DNA of 64,000 nucleotides from Streptomyces sp. B93 (GTDB lineage Bacteria; Actinomycetota; Actinomycetes; Streptomycetales; Streptomycetaceae): positions 124,001 through 188,000 of the forward strand of contig NZ_JAGPXL010000005.1 of the NCBI RefSeq assembly GCF_018070565.1, given 5' to 3'. The translations under genes and the position numbers were made by a program. Of the stretch, positions 17,094 to 25,685 are shown piece by piece. Numbering within the stretch: the first letter of the stretch is position 1; every line of letters begins with the position of its first letter. Below the pieces are notes generated by a model. That model saw only the letters and a list, made by a program, of their open reading frames with translations, made no database searches and was not told the DNA's origin.

Positions 17094-17239
17094 GAACGCT
17101 GCCCTCCTCCGCGCGGCGGTCGGGGACGGCCCTGGGCTATCACTCCGCCGGAGCGGCGCCTCGCCTGCATCGACATCAAGGAGGCGGCGACGAGCGCGAC
17201 GGCCGCGACAGCGATGATCAGCCAGATCCACCATTCCAT
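17090..17239 (-). CDS. Small membrane peptide, 49 aa
   Basis: ATG at 17239 follows AAAGGGG. The peptide opens MEWWIWLIIAVAAVALVAA, one clear transmembrane helix with a Trp-rich edge, then a basic Arg/Pro/Gly tail ending GGGQRS. Its stop overlaps the GTG of the downstream PRC-barrel gene (GTGA). The ribosome site, third-position GC and coupling all support a real gene. It may tether or signal to the PRC-barrel proteins, which is only inference. Confidence 0.7.
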   Translation of the reverse strand: MEWWIWLIIAVAAVALVAASLMSMQARRRSGGVIAQGRPRPPRGGGQRS

Positions 17240-17536
17240 CCCGGTGCCCCTTTGCTCGCGTCACTCGCGGCTTCCGTCGCTGTCGGGGTTCCCGGTACTG
17301 CCCTGGCCATGCCTGGCACGGCCAGGGAGGAGGCCCGGCAAACACCCCCGTCGAGCCCGCCGACGACGGGGCGCGTGGCGTGGGCCCGGCCAGGACGGTG
17401 AAGGGGCCGCCAGGCGGTGGTCGGCTCCGGGGCACACGCATGGGGCGGCAGGGGGAGGGAACTGGGGCGGAGTGGCACGCCCGGGCCCACCCGCCCGGCT
17501 GCCCGGCATCACATGACATTCGAGGGAGGAGGCTCC

Positions 17537-17956
17537 ATGACCTCTGGTGACATTCCCGTGCTGACCAGGCTCTCCGACTCGCAGCAGACGATCCCGTCCG
17601 CCGAGGAGGACGTGCGGGGCCGGAAGGTGACCGACCGCTCCGGCAACGAACTCGGAAAGGTGAGCGACCTGATCATCGACGAGGAGGAGCGCAAGGTGCG
17701 CTTCCTGCTCATGGAGTACGGCGGGTTCCTGGGCATCGGGGAGAAGAAGAGCTACATCCCGGTCGACGCCGTGGCCGACGTGACCGACGACGCGCTCCGC
17801 ATCGACCGCACCCGCGACGACGTCGTCGACGCGCCCGAGTACGACCCGGAACTCGTGGACCAGCGCGAGTACTCCGACCGGGTCTACACCCACTACGGCT
17901 ACGCCCCCTTCTGGGGGACCGGCTACATCCCCCCGCGCTTCCCCTACCGTCCGTGA
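17537..17956 (+). CDS. PRC-barrel domain protein
   Basis: A 139-residue protein, divergent from the other two PRC genes. One PRC barrel (GRKVTDRSGNELGKVSDLIID, then VRFLLMEYGGFLGIGEKKSYIPVDAV) is followed by an acidic linker and a Tyr/Pro/Phe-rich end (YTHYGYAPFWGTGYIPPRF). The ATG at 17537 follows GGGAGGAGG. This arrangement is common in actinomycete general-stress genes. Confidence 0.82.
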   Translation: MTSGDIPVLTRLSDSQQTIPSAEEDVRGRKVTDRSGNELGKVSDLIIDEEERKVRFLLMEYGGFLGIGEKKSYIPVDAVADVTDDALRIDRTRDDVVDAPEYDPELVDQREYSDRVYTHYGYAPFWGTGYIPPRFPYRP

Positions 17957-18056
17957 GCACCCGACGCGCGGTCCGCCGCACGCCGCCCGTGCCCGCATCC
18001 CGCCGGTCGGCCGAGCACCGTCACGGGCTCGTCGTTCGCTCAGGAGAGTACGGCCG

Positions 18057-19133
18057 GTGGTAGGCCGCGAGCTGCTTCCGGGGCCGGTCCGCAGGCTGGC
18101 TGCCTGGTGCCTTGTGATCTTGTTGGTCGCCGGGGTCGCCTACGTCGGGATCCAGGTGTGTGTGGCGCTCCGGCCGGCCGTCGTCCCGGTACTGCTGGCC
18201 CTGCTCGGCACCGCGTTGCTCCTCCCGATGCACCGGTGGCTGCTGAAGGCGAAGGTGAACCGGTCCGTTTCGGCCGGGCTCACCTGTGCCGCGGTCCTCG
18301 GCGTGGTGGGCGGGGCCGTGTACCTCGTCACGGTGGCGCTGGTCGACACCTGGGACCAGATCGTCGCCTCGCTGCGCAGGGCGGTCCGGGAACTGGCCGA
18401 CCGGTTCGGCGCCTCCGGCACCTCGCTGGAGGACCTCGCCGACGATGGCCTCGACCTGCTGGGCAGGTTCGGCGGGACGGCCGCCTCCGGTGTGGTCACC
18501 GGGGTCAGCGTCGCCGCCCAGGCCCTCGGCATGGCGGTCCTGGCGCTGCTGTTGGTCTTCTTCTTCCTGCGCGACTCCGACCGGGCCGTCGGCGCCCTGC
18601 GTTCCCTCGTCCCGGGGGACGGCGCGGACACCGTCGAGGCGATGGCCCGCAGGGCCTTCGAGGGCGTCGAGGGGTTCATGCGGGGCACGACCGTGGTCGC
18701 GCTCATCGACGCGGTCTGCATCACCGCCGGACTGCTGGTCCTGCGGGTGCCGGGTGCCTTCGGACTCGGGGCGATCGTCTTCATCGGCGCCTACGTCCCC
18801 TATGTGGGTGCCTTCGTCTCCGGAGCCGCGGCGGTGCTGGTCGCGCTCGCGGACCGGGGGCTCGCCATCGCCCTGTGGACGCTCGGCGTGGTGCTCGCGG
18901 TCCAGGCGCTCGAGGGGAACGTATTCCAGCCGATGGTCCAGAGCCGGACCGTGCGGCTCCACCCCGCCGTGATCCTGGTCGCGCTCACCGCGGGGGCGTC
19001 GCTGGCCGGGATCATCGGAGTGCTCCTCGCGGTGCCGACCACCGCCGCCGCCGTCGGCGTCGTCCACGAACTGCGCGCCCGCTCCCGGGCGTCGGGGGAA
19101 CCGCCCGCCGCGGAGTCGGCGGCGGACTCGTAG
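18057..19133 (+). CDS. AI-2E family transporter
   Basis: A 358-residue integral membrane protein with about eight helices and the family's central segment (LVFFFLRDSDRAVGALRSLVPG), VPYVGAFVSG and the EGNVFQPMVQSRTVRLHP signature near the end. Members export small molecules or act as ion antiporters; a role with autoinducer-2 is not implied in this genus. GTG at 18057 follows AGGAGA. Confidence 0.88.
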   Translation: MVGRELLPGPVRRLAAWCLVILLVAGVAYVGIQVCVALRPAVVPVLLALLGTALLLPMHRWLLKAKVNRSVSAGLTCAAVLGVVGGAVYLVTVALVDTWDQIVASLRRAVRELADRFGASGTSLEDLADDGLDLLGRFGGTAASGVVTGVSVAAQALGMAVLALLLVFFFLRDSDRAVGALRSLVPGDGADTVEAMARRAFEGVEGFMRGTTVVALIDAVCITAGLLVLRVPGAFGLGAIVFIGAYVPYVGAFVSGAAAVLVALADRGLAIALWTLGVVLAVQALEGNVFQPMVQSRTVRLHPAVILVALTAGASLAGIIGVLLAVPTTAAAVGVVHELRARSRASGEPPAAESAADS

Positions 19134-19282
19134 CGCTGGAACAGCCGGAACGGACCGGACCCGGGGGACACGGCGAACGGAAGGGCGACGTTCGCGCAGG
19201 TCGCCGGGAGGTAACCCGCCGGGCGCTCAGGGCGGTACCCGCCTGGGCGGACAAGGCTTGCTCACTGAACGCGGGAGAGGCG

Positions 19283-19393
19283 ATGGCGGACATGAAGATA
19301 TCCGACTACATCCCTCAGACGTTGCGTGAATGGGGGGTCGACCACGTCTTCCCCACCCCGCGTGGGGTCCCCGGACCCGGCCCGAGGCGGTGA
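19283..19393 (+). pseudogene. 5' remnant of a thiamine-diphosphate-dependent enzyme gene
   Basis: GGGAGAGG and ATG open a 36-codon frame reading MADMKISDYIPQTLREWGVD and HVF, the usual N-terminus of pyruvate-oxidase-like ThDP enzymes (SDY..LREWGV.HVF.YPGDG). Right after HVF, where the family has GYPGDG, the sequence changes to unrelated Pro/Gly-rich codons and stops. Only the first about 23 codons survive. The breakpoint falls at a small hairpin (CCCCAC 19351-19356, GTGGGG 19362-19367). Confidence 0.6.
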
Positions 19394-19460
19394 TGTGCCC
19401 GCTGCGCGGGGTGGCGGCCCTCGCGGCATGAGCACGCACCGGACACACCCGCGCTTCCGT

Positions 19461-19486
19461 CCGGAAGGCCCGCCGTCGCCTTCCGG
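19461..19486. terminator. Inverted repeat before the MptB-like gene
   Basis: CCGGAAGG (19461-19468) and CCTTCCGG (19479-19486) are perfect 8-bp arms around 10 nt. It may terminate transcription from the AI-2E gene or its remnant neighbour. Confidence 0.45.
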
Positions 19487-19512
19487 CCATCCGTCGTCGT
19501 CAGGCTGAGCGA

Positions 19513-20916
19513 GTGTTGGCCATGGCTTTTCCCGTCGATCTCCGCCGCTGCCAGTTGCTCGGTCTGGCCGGGACCGTCGTCCTCGCGGCGGGCGGTGAGA
19601 CCGCCGGAGCCCTGCCCGTGCGGGAGTTGCTGGCGCCGTCCGACGCGGGCGCCGCCCTCGGCCTGGTCGGCGTCTACTTCGGCCTCGTCCTGCTGATCGC
19701 GGCCTGGGTGCTGCTCGGCCGACTGCTGCGCGGCCCCGAGCCGCCCACCCCGCGCGCCCTGCTGCTGGCGCTCGCCCTGTGGGCGACCCCGCTGCTGCTC
19801 GCGCCGCCGTTGTTCAGCCGGGACGTCTACAGCTACCTCGCGCAGGGCGCCATGGTCGACGCCCGCCTCGACGTCTACACGCACGGCCCCTCCCAGCTCG
19901 GCGGCCCGCTCGCCGACGAGGTCGCCCCGCTGTGGCAGCACACGGCGGCCCCGTACGGCCCGGTCTTCCTCGCCGTCGCCTCCGCGTTGTCCGGGCTGAC
20001 CCGGGGTGAGGTCCCCGCGGGGCTGATGGGCATGCGGCTGGTGGCACTGCTCGGGGTGGCGCTGATGGCCGCCGCGCTGCCCCGGCTGGCCCGGCACAGC
20101 GGAGCCGACCCGGCCGCCGCGCTCTGGCTGGGCGCGCTGAACCCCCTGGTCCTGCTGCACCTGGTCGCCGGTGCGCACAACGACGCCCTGATGCTCGGGC
20201 TGCTCGGCGCCGGACTGGTGGCGGCGCTGGGCCGGTGGCCGGTCCTGGGCGCCGTACTCGTCACGCTCGCCGCGCTGGTGAAGGCGCCCGCCGTGCTCGG
20301 GCTCGCCGCGGTGGTGGTGCTCCAGGTGCGCGCGGGCCGCCGCCCGGCACCGGCCGTGCTGTCGACCGCCGGGGCCGCCGCCGCGACCACCGTCACCGCC
20401 ACGGCCGCCGCGGGCACCGGCTACGGCTGGATAGCCGCCCTCGACACCCCGGTCTCCCCGCACAACTGGGCCCTCACCAGCCTGCTCGGCCGCGCCACCC
20501 GCGCCCTGCTGGAACGGCTCGGCAGCGATCTCGCGCCGCTCGCCGTCCCGGCCTGGCACGCCCTCGGACTCGCCCTCACCGCCGTGCTGATCGTCGCCAT
20601 CTGGTGGCGGCTGCGCCCACGGCCCGTCTACGCGCTCGGCCTCAGCCTCGCCGCCGTCGCCGCCTTCGGCCCCGCGATCCGCCCCTGGTACGCGCTGTGG
20701 GGACTGTTCCTCATCGCCGCCGCCGCGCCCAGTGCCTCGCTGCGGCACCGGCTGGCGGCCGTGCCGGGGGTCCTGGCGCTCGCCGCCCTGCCCAGCGGCG
20801 CCCCCGCGGACCTCGCCCAACTCGTCCTCGCCGGCTGCGGCGGGGTGCTCGCCGTCGTCGTCCTGTGGCAGGCCCATCAGACGGCACGCACCCCGGCGCT
20901 GGGGCGCACGGCATGA
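19513..20916 (+). CDS. Polyprenol-phosphate-mannose-dependent mannosyltransferase, MptB-like
   Basis: A 467-residue multi-spanning GT-C enzyme. The first loop SRDVYSYLAQGAMVDARLD holds the catalytic Asp of the MptB/alpha-1,6-mannosyltransferase group, followed by YTHGPSQLG and WQHTAAPYGP. It should transfer mannose from polyprenyl-phosphomannose on the outer membrane face. GTG 19513 and ATG 19522 are both possible starts and neither has a clear ribosome site. It overlaps the next gene by ATGA. Confidence 0.85.
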   Translation: MLAMAFPVDLRRCQLLGLAGTVVLAAGGETAGALPVRELLAPSDAGAALGLVGVYFGLVLLIAAWVLLGRLLRGPEPPTPRALLLALALWATPLLLAPPLFSRDVYSYLAQGAMVDARLDVYTHGPSQLGGPLADEVAPLWQHTAAPYGPVFLAVASALSGLTRGEVPAGLMGMRLVALLGVALMAAALPRLARHSGADPAAALWLGALNPLVLLHLVAGAHNDALMLGLLGAGLVAALGRWPVLGAVLVTLAALVKAPAVLGLAAVVVLQVRAGRRPAPAVLSTAGAAAATTVTATAAAGTGYGWIAALDTPVSPHNWALTSLLGRATRALLERLGSDLAPLAVPAWHALGLALTAVLIVAIWWRLRPRPVYALGLSLAAVAAFGPAIRPWYALWGLFLIAAAAPSASLRHRLAAVPGVLALAALPSGAPADLAQLVLAGCGGVLAVVVLWQAHQTARTPALGRTA

Positions 20917-22292
20917 CCGACCCGTACCGCGTCGGCCCGCCCCGCACCGACCGGGGCCGACTGCTCCTCGTCCTCGCCCTCGGTGTCGCGGTGACCGTCT
21001 TCACCGCGACCGTGCCGCTGCTGCGCGACTGGTTCGACCTGCGCGTCTACCACGGCAGCGTCGACCACTGGCTCAACCGCGGCGGGCGGCTCTACGACTA
21101 CCGGGTGCCGGGGACGGAGTACGGCTTCACCTATCCGCCGTTCGCCGCCCTGGTCATGTCCCCGATGGCCCTGGTCGGACTGCGCTCCGCCGTCGCGCTC
21201 ACCCTGCTGCTCGACCTGGCGGCCCTGGCGGTGGCGCTGCACGTGCTGACCGACGGGGCGTGGCGGCGCTACGGCTGGTACGGCGGCGCCCTGGGCGCCT
21301 GCCTGCTCGCGCTCTACGAACCGCTGCGCGACACCGTCAGCTTCGGCCAGGTCAACCTGCTGCTGCTGGCCCTCGTCCTGGTCGACGCCCGGCTGCTCGC
21401 CACCGGACGGACCCGCTGGGCGGGCGTCGGCACCGGCCTGGCGGCGGCCGTCAAGCTGACCCCCGTGATCTTCATCGGCCTGCTGCTGCTCGCCCGGCGC
21501 TGGCGGGCGGCGGCGGTGGCGACGGGCGTCACGGCCGGGGCGACGGTCCTGACGGCACTGGTCGCGCCGGACGCGTCCCGCTTCTACTGGACGCACGCGC
21601 TGTGGGACACGTCCCGGATCGGCCGCCTGGACTATGTCTCGAACCAGTCGGTGCAGGGCGTTCTGGCCAGGCTGGCGCAGGGCGAGCCGAGCCGTGCGCT
21701 GTGGGGGGCGGGCGTCCTCGTGGTGCTGTGCGTGTGGGGGTGGCGGGCCCGCCGGGCGGTGGCCGCCGGGGACTGGCCGGCGGCCTTCGCGCTGACGGGG
21801 CTGACGGCGTGCCTCGTCAGCCCGGTCACGTGGGTGCACCATCTCGTGTGGCTGCTGCCGTCGTTCGCGGTGCTGCTGCGCGCCGGGCACACGCGCGTGG
21901 CGGGCGCGCTGTACGCCGTGCTGTGCACGAGCGTGGTGTGGCTGTGGTTCGACGACGCCTCCGGCATCGACGGGTTCCTCGGCGCCAACGCGTACACCTG
22001 GGTCACCCTGGGCCTGCTGCTGTGGCTGCCGCGGCGTCAGACGGGCGCCGCCCGCCGGTCCTTGAGCCGCAGCGCCAGCGCCACGGCCGCGCCGCCCACC
22101 GCCGCCGCGCCCGCGATCGCGGCCGTCTCCCGCCAGCCGGGCCCCGGTGCGGGCGCGGTGGCCGCGGCGACGGGCGTCGTCCCCGGCCCGGGCGCCGGTG
22201 CGGCCGGGGACGGCGGCACCAGCGACCCGACGGGGGAGACCCGTCCGGCGACGGCGAACCCCCAGTCGAGCAGCGCGCGGGCCTCCTCGTAG
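20913..22292 (+). CDS. GT87-type (DUF2029) glycosyltransferase
   Basis: A 459-residue membrane enzyme of the GT87/DUF2029 group. The loop LRDWFDLRVYHGSVDHWLNRGG carries the Asp typical of polyprenol-phosphate-mannose users, then YGFTYPPFAAL and multiple helices to about residue 375. ATG at 20913 overlaps the MptB-like stop. The last about 85 residues are low-complexity Ala/Pro/Ser and lie antisense to the carboxypeptidase gene; they are probably not part of the ancestral protein and suggest a lost stop. Confidence 0.85.
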   Translation: MTDPYRVGPPRTDRGRLLLVLALGVAVTVFTATVPLLRDWFDLRVYHGSVDHWLNRGGRLYDYRVPGTEYGFTYPPFAALVMSPMALVGLRSAVALTLLLDLAALAVALHVLTDGAWRRYGWYGGALGACLLALYEPLRDTVSFGQVNLLLLALVLVDARLLATGRTRWAGVGTGLAAAVKLTPVIFIGLLLLARRWRAAAVATGVTAGATVLTALVAPDASRFYWTHALWDTSRIGRLDYVSNQSVQGVLARLAQGEPSRALWGAGVLVVLCVWGWRARRAVAAGDWPAAFALTGLTACLVSPVTWVHHLVWLLPSFAVLLRAGHTRVAGALYAVLCTSVVWLWFDDASGIDGFLGANAYTWVTLGLLLWLPRRQTGAARRSLSRSASATAAPPTAAAPAIAAVSRQPGPGAGAVAAATGVVPGPGAGAAGDGGTSDPTGETRPATANPQSSSARASS

Positions 22293-23212
22293 ACGGTGTG
22301 CGGGCCGCCCGACCGCGGGTTCATCACGGTGACCACCAGGGTGCGGCCCTCGCGCCGCGCCGCAGCGATCAGGGTGTGTCCCGCCTTGCTGGTGTAGCCG
22401 TTCTTCACACCGACTAGGCCCGGGTAGCGGGCCACTCCGTCGGCGCCGGTCAGGAGCCGGTTGGTGTTGCGGATGGGGTACGCCCGTCCGTCGCGGCCCG
22501 GGAACTCGGCCGTCGCGGTGGCGCAGTAGCGCGCGAAGTCGGCGTTGCGCAGCCCCGCCCGGCCGAACACCGCCAGGTCGTACGCCGACGACACCTGGCC
22601 CGGCGCGTCATATCCGTCGGGCGACACCACGCGGGTGTCCCGCGCCCCCAGCGCGCGGGCCCTGTCCTGCATCCGCCGGGCCGTGCCGCGCCAGCCGCCG
22701 GTCATCTCGGCCAGGACGTGCACCGCGTCGTTGCCCGAGCTGAGGAAGACCCCGCGCCACAGATCGGCGACCCGGTACGCGCGGCCCTCCGCGACGCCGA
22801 CCAGGCTGCTGCCCGACCCGATGCCCTTGAGGTCGCCCGGCCGCACCGTGTGCCGGATGCCGCCGGGCAGGACCGGCAGCACGGTGAGCGCGAAGAGGGC
22901 CTTGAGGGTGCTGGCGGGCGGCAGCTTGCGGTGCGCGTCGTGGGCGGCGAGCACCGCGCCGCTGTGGGCGTCGGCCACCACCCAGGACAGCGCCGAGACC
23001 GAGGGCACGCCCGGCACTCCGGCGGGCCGCCGGACCTGGGTGCCGGGCCGGTGCAGCGGGTCCGGCCGCGGTGCCACCGCCCGGGAGCCGTCCGCCGCGC
23101 CGGGGTCGGCTCCGCCCTGGGTGCCCGCCGCGTTCGGGGCGAGCCCCAGCACCCCCACCGCGCAGAGCGCGCAGGTCGCCGCGAAGACGCGGGAAGAGAA
23201 TGTGACGATCAT
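22037..23212 (-). CDS. D-alanyl-D-alanine carboxypeptidase (S11 family)
   Basis: A 391-residue exported peptidoglycan enzyme. It has an N-terminal signal segment (SSRVFAATCALCAVGVLGLAP), SxxK in PASTLKAL, SxN in LSSGNDAV and KTG-like SKAGHT, all in the right order, and a C-terminal membrane anchor before KDRRAAPV. It trims D-Ala from pentapeptides. The ATG at 23212 has no good ribosome site. Its 3' 256 bp overlap the convergent GT87 gene. Confidence 0.9.
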   Translation of the reverse strand: MIVTFSSRVFAATCALCAVGVLGLAPNAAGTQGGADPGAADGSRAVAPRPDPLHRPGTQVRRPAGVPGVPSVSALSWVVADAHSGAVLAAHDAHRKLPPASTLKALFALTVLPVLPGGIRHTVRPGDLKGIGSGSSLVGVAEGRAYRVADLWRGVFLSSGNDAVHVLAEMTGGWRGTARRMQDRARALGARDTRVVSPDGYDAPGQVSSAYDLAVFGRAGLRNADFARYCATATAEFPGRDGRAYPIRNTNRLLTGADGVARYPGLVGVKNGYTSKAGHTLIAAARREGRTLVVTVMNPRSGGPHTVYEEARALLDWGFAVAGRVSPVGSLVPPSPAAPAPGPGTTPVAAATAPAPGPGWRETAAIAGAAAVGGAAVALALRLKDRRAAPV

Positions 23213-23305
23213 ATGAGAAACGTAGGAATGCGTCCGTCCCGCACCCCGCTGCCCGGGCCGTACGCCCGGCGCGAGCACCCGGATGGCGGCCCTCCCGCGA
23301 GCGGC

Positions 23306-24448
23306 TCAGTCCATGGGCAGCGTCGGCTGGACGCGCCGCAGGAACGTGGCGTTGTCCGGGGTCTCGCGCATGCGCTTGAGCAGGGTCTCCACCTGGGCCT
23401 CCCCGCTGTGCGGCGCGAGGGCGCGGCGCAGCCCGCGTACGGCGGTGGACTCGGCGGGGGAGAGCAGCAGTTCCTCGCGGCGGGTGCCGGACGCGGCGAT
23501 GTCGACGGCGGGGAAGATCCGGCGGGTGGCCAGTTCACGGCTCAGCCGCAACTCCATGTTGCCGGTGCTCTTCAGCTCCTCGAAGTAGAAGTCGTCGGCA
23601 CGGGAACCGGTTTCGACCAGGGCGGTGGCGAGGACGGTGAGCGAACCGCCCTCCTCGGCCAGCCGGGCGGCGCCGAAGAACCGCTTGGGCCCCAGCAGCG
23701 CGGTCGCGTCCACACCGCCGCTGAGGGTGCGGCCACCGGCGGCGGCCGCGTTGTTGTGGGCCCTGCACAGCCGGGTGAGGGAGTCCAGCAGGATCACGAC
23801 GTCCTCACCGGCCTCGACGAGCCGCTTGGCCCGTTCGATGACCAGCTCGGCCAGCGCGATGTGGTGCTTCGGCGTCCGGTCGAAGGTGGAGGCGTACACC
23901 TCGCCGCGCACCGAGCGCCGCATCTCGGTGACTTCCTCGGGGCGTTCGTCGAGGAGCACCACCATCAGACGGGCCTCGGGGTGGTTGCCGGTGACGGCGG
24001 CGGCGAGTTGCTGGAGCAGCACGGTCTTGCCGGTCTTGGGCGGGGCCACGATCAGTCCGCGCTGCCCCTTGCCGACCGGGGCGATCAGGTCGGTGACGCG
24101 CCCGGTCAGCCCGGACGCGGGGTGTTCCAGGCGCAGCCGCTCGCGGGGGTGCAGCGGGGTGAGGTCGTGGAAGTGCGGCCTGCCGCGCAGGGCGTCCGGC
24201 GTACGGCCGCCCACGCGGGCTACGGCGGTCAGTTCGCGCCGCTCGCCGCGGACGGCCTCGACGAGGTCGCCCTTGCGCAGGCCGTGACGGCGGATCAGCG
24301 CGGGCGGCACCTGCGGGTCGGAGGACGTCGGCAGGAGGTCCGGGGGCCGCAGTCGGCCGCCCTTCCCACTCGCGTCGATGTCGAGGACGCCGGTGACGAT
24401 GCGGCTGGACTGCTGTTGTTCCACGGGGGGTTCGAGTGTGGTGGTCAT
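23306..24448 (-). CDS. Rho-like transcription termination factor, short paralogue
   Basis: A 380-residue RecA-type hexameric helicase of the Rho family. The OB-fold RNA-binding part (SSRIVTGVLDIDASGKGG to LTPLHPRERLRLEHP) is diverged, and the usual FGFLR-type core is replaced by GKGGRLR. Walker A APPKTGKT (about 134-141), Walker B VVILLDSLTR (about 216-225) and the C-terminal RIFPAVDI segment are intact. The long Arg/Gly-rich N-terminal insertion of the housekeeping actinomycete Rho is absent. ATG at 24448 follows AAAGGA. Confidence 0.88.
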   Translation of the reverse strand: MTTTLEPPVEQQQSSRIVTGVLDIDASGKGGRLRPPDLLPTSSDPQVPPALIRRHGLRKGDLVEAVRGERRELTAVARVGGRTPDALRGRPHFHDLTPLHPRERLRLEHPASGLTGRVTDLIAPVGKGQRGLIVAPPKTGKTVLLQQLAAAVTGNHPEARLMVVLLDERPEEVTEMRRSVRGEVYASTFDRTPKHHIALAELVIERAKRLVEAGEDVVILLDSLTRLCRAHNNAAAAGGRTLSGGVDATALLGPKRFFGAARLAEEGGSLTVLATALVETGSRADDFYFEELKSTGNMELRLSRELATRRIFPAVDIAASGTRREELLLSPAESTAVRGLRRALAPHSGEAQVETLLKRMRETPDNATFLRRVQPTLPMD

Positions 24449-24750
24449 GGTGGTCGGTCCTTTCACGGACGGAAGTCATGGGTCATGCGGAAGGGAAGGG
24501 AAGCCGCCAGGAACGGAGGGCCCTGTGGGCGCGCCTCCGGGCGGCGGGAACAGCACCTCGGACACGGCGTGCGCCTGGAAACGAGGTGGTGTGGGAAGCC
24601 GGAGTGCCCGGCCGGAGAGTCGGCGGGCGGTTCGGCCGGCGGAAGAGGCGCCGAGGAGACAACGAGCACCGGCGCCGGAGAACCGAGCGCGAGACAGGTG
24701 CTGCCCGCACCGTACCACGGGCCACGGCGGTGAGTCCCGGGAAACCGGGC
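24449..24750 (-). other. Leader region of the Rho-like gene
   Basis: About 300 bp without a credible gene. On the minus strand TACGGT (24709-24714) could be the -10 element, which would leave a 5' leader of about 250 nt. I see no clear -35. Long leaders are usual for autoregulated rho genes, but I could not identify a specific structure. Confidence 0.3.
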
Positions 24751-24752
24751 TC
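24732..24752 (-). terminator. Hairpin at the end of the methyltransferase gene
   Basis: GAGTCCCGG and CCGGGCTC pair around a GAAA loop, with one bulged T, overlapping the methyltransferase stop codon. Confidence 0.5.
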
Positions 24753-25578
24753 AGCGTTCGGCGAGCAGACCGTAGAGCAACGGGATCCGCGGCGCGGGCA
24801 GCCGCCACCAGCCGGACGCCGTACGGATCATGTGCGGCCAGCGCGGCCAGGGCAGTTCGTCGCTCTCGCGCAGCCGCCGCACGGTCAGTCCCGCCCCCGT
24901 CAACGCGCCGATGACCTCTCCTATTCCGTGCATCCACTCATAGCTGTCGGTGGCGCCCTCGACGGCCGGGCCGTCGGTGTAGGTGTGGGTGCCGTCCCGG
25001 CGCACGGGGCCCGCGCCGCCGAGGTAGTCGTGGCGCAGCAGCAGTTCGGTGCCCTCGCCGGGGGCGGGCTTGGGACCCAGCGAGTTCAGCAGCGGATGGA
25101 ACTCGACGATGTACAGCAGGCCCCCCGGCCGCAGCAGCCGGGCGGCCACCTCGGCCCAGCGGTCCAGGTCGGGCAGGTAGCACAGGGCGCCCTTGCCGGT
25201 GTAGACGACGTCGAAGCGCCGCCCGTCCAGGGCCCGCCCGGCGTCGTAGACATTGGCGTGCACGTAGTCGACGTGGACGCCCGCGCGGGCCGCGACGCCG
25301 GCCGCGGCGGAGACGGACGCCGCCGAGAAGTCGAGACCGACGGCGCGGGCGCCGCGCTGGGCGAAGGCGATCGTCTCGGTGCCCAGATGGCACTGGAGGT
25401 GCAGCACGTCGCGCCCGGCCGGGTCGCCCATGTCCTCCCACTCCCACGGGGCGAACCACCGCGACGGGTCCGGGTCGCCGTCGAGCCCGTAGAAGCGGCT
25501 GGCCAGGTGGACGGGGGTACGGGCGTCCCAGTTGGCCTGGTTGGCCCGCATGAGCCGGTCGTGCTCGTCGCTGGTCAT
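24751..25578 (-). CDS. Class I SAM-dependent methyltransferase
   Basis: A 275-residue methyltransferase. Motif I is degenerate (DVLHLQCHLGTETIAFAQRG), with VGLDFSAASV as motif post-I and LLRPGGLLYIVEFHP as motif IV/V. The opening NQANWDARTPVHLAS is shared with a broad actinomycete group of unknown substrate. The ATG at 25578 is favoured. Confidence 0.85.
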   Translation of the reverse strand: MTSDEHDRLMRANQANWDARTPVHLASRFYGLDGDPDPSRWFAPWEWEDMGDPAGRDVLHLQCHLGTETIAFAQRGARAVGLDFSAASVSAAAGVAARAGVHVDYVHANVYDAGRALDGRRFDVVYTGKGALCYLPDLDRWAEVAARLLRPGGLLYIVEFHPLLNSLGPKPAPGEGTELLLRHDYLGGAGPVRRDGTHTYTDGPAVEGATDSYEWMHGIGEVIGALTGAGLTVRRLRESDELPWPRWPHMIRTASGWWRLPAPRIPLLYGLLAER

Positions 25579-25685
25579 GGGGCCATCCAAGCGCACCCGT
25601 CGCCGCTCCCGTCCGGAAGAGACCGGATCCGGCCGGTGTTGCACCAACGGAACGCCGAGGCAACGGCACCACGGAGGGATGCGGT

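Noticed and set aside
18107..19393. 428-codon frame over the AI-2E transporter
   Set aside because: Low-complexity shifted frame; only its last 37 codons (the ThDP remnant) look like protein.
20732..22417. 561-codon frame over the GT87 gene
   Set aside because: Arg/Gly/Pro-rich shifted frame; the GT87 frame has membrane helices and the family loop.
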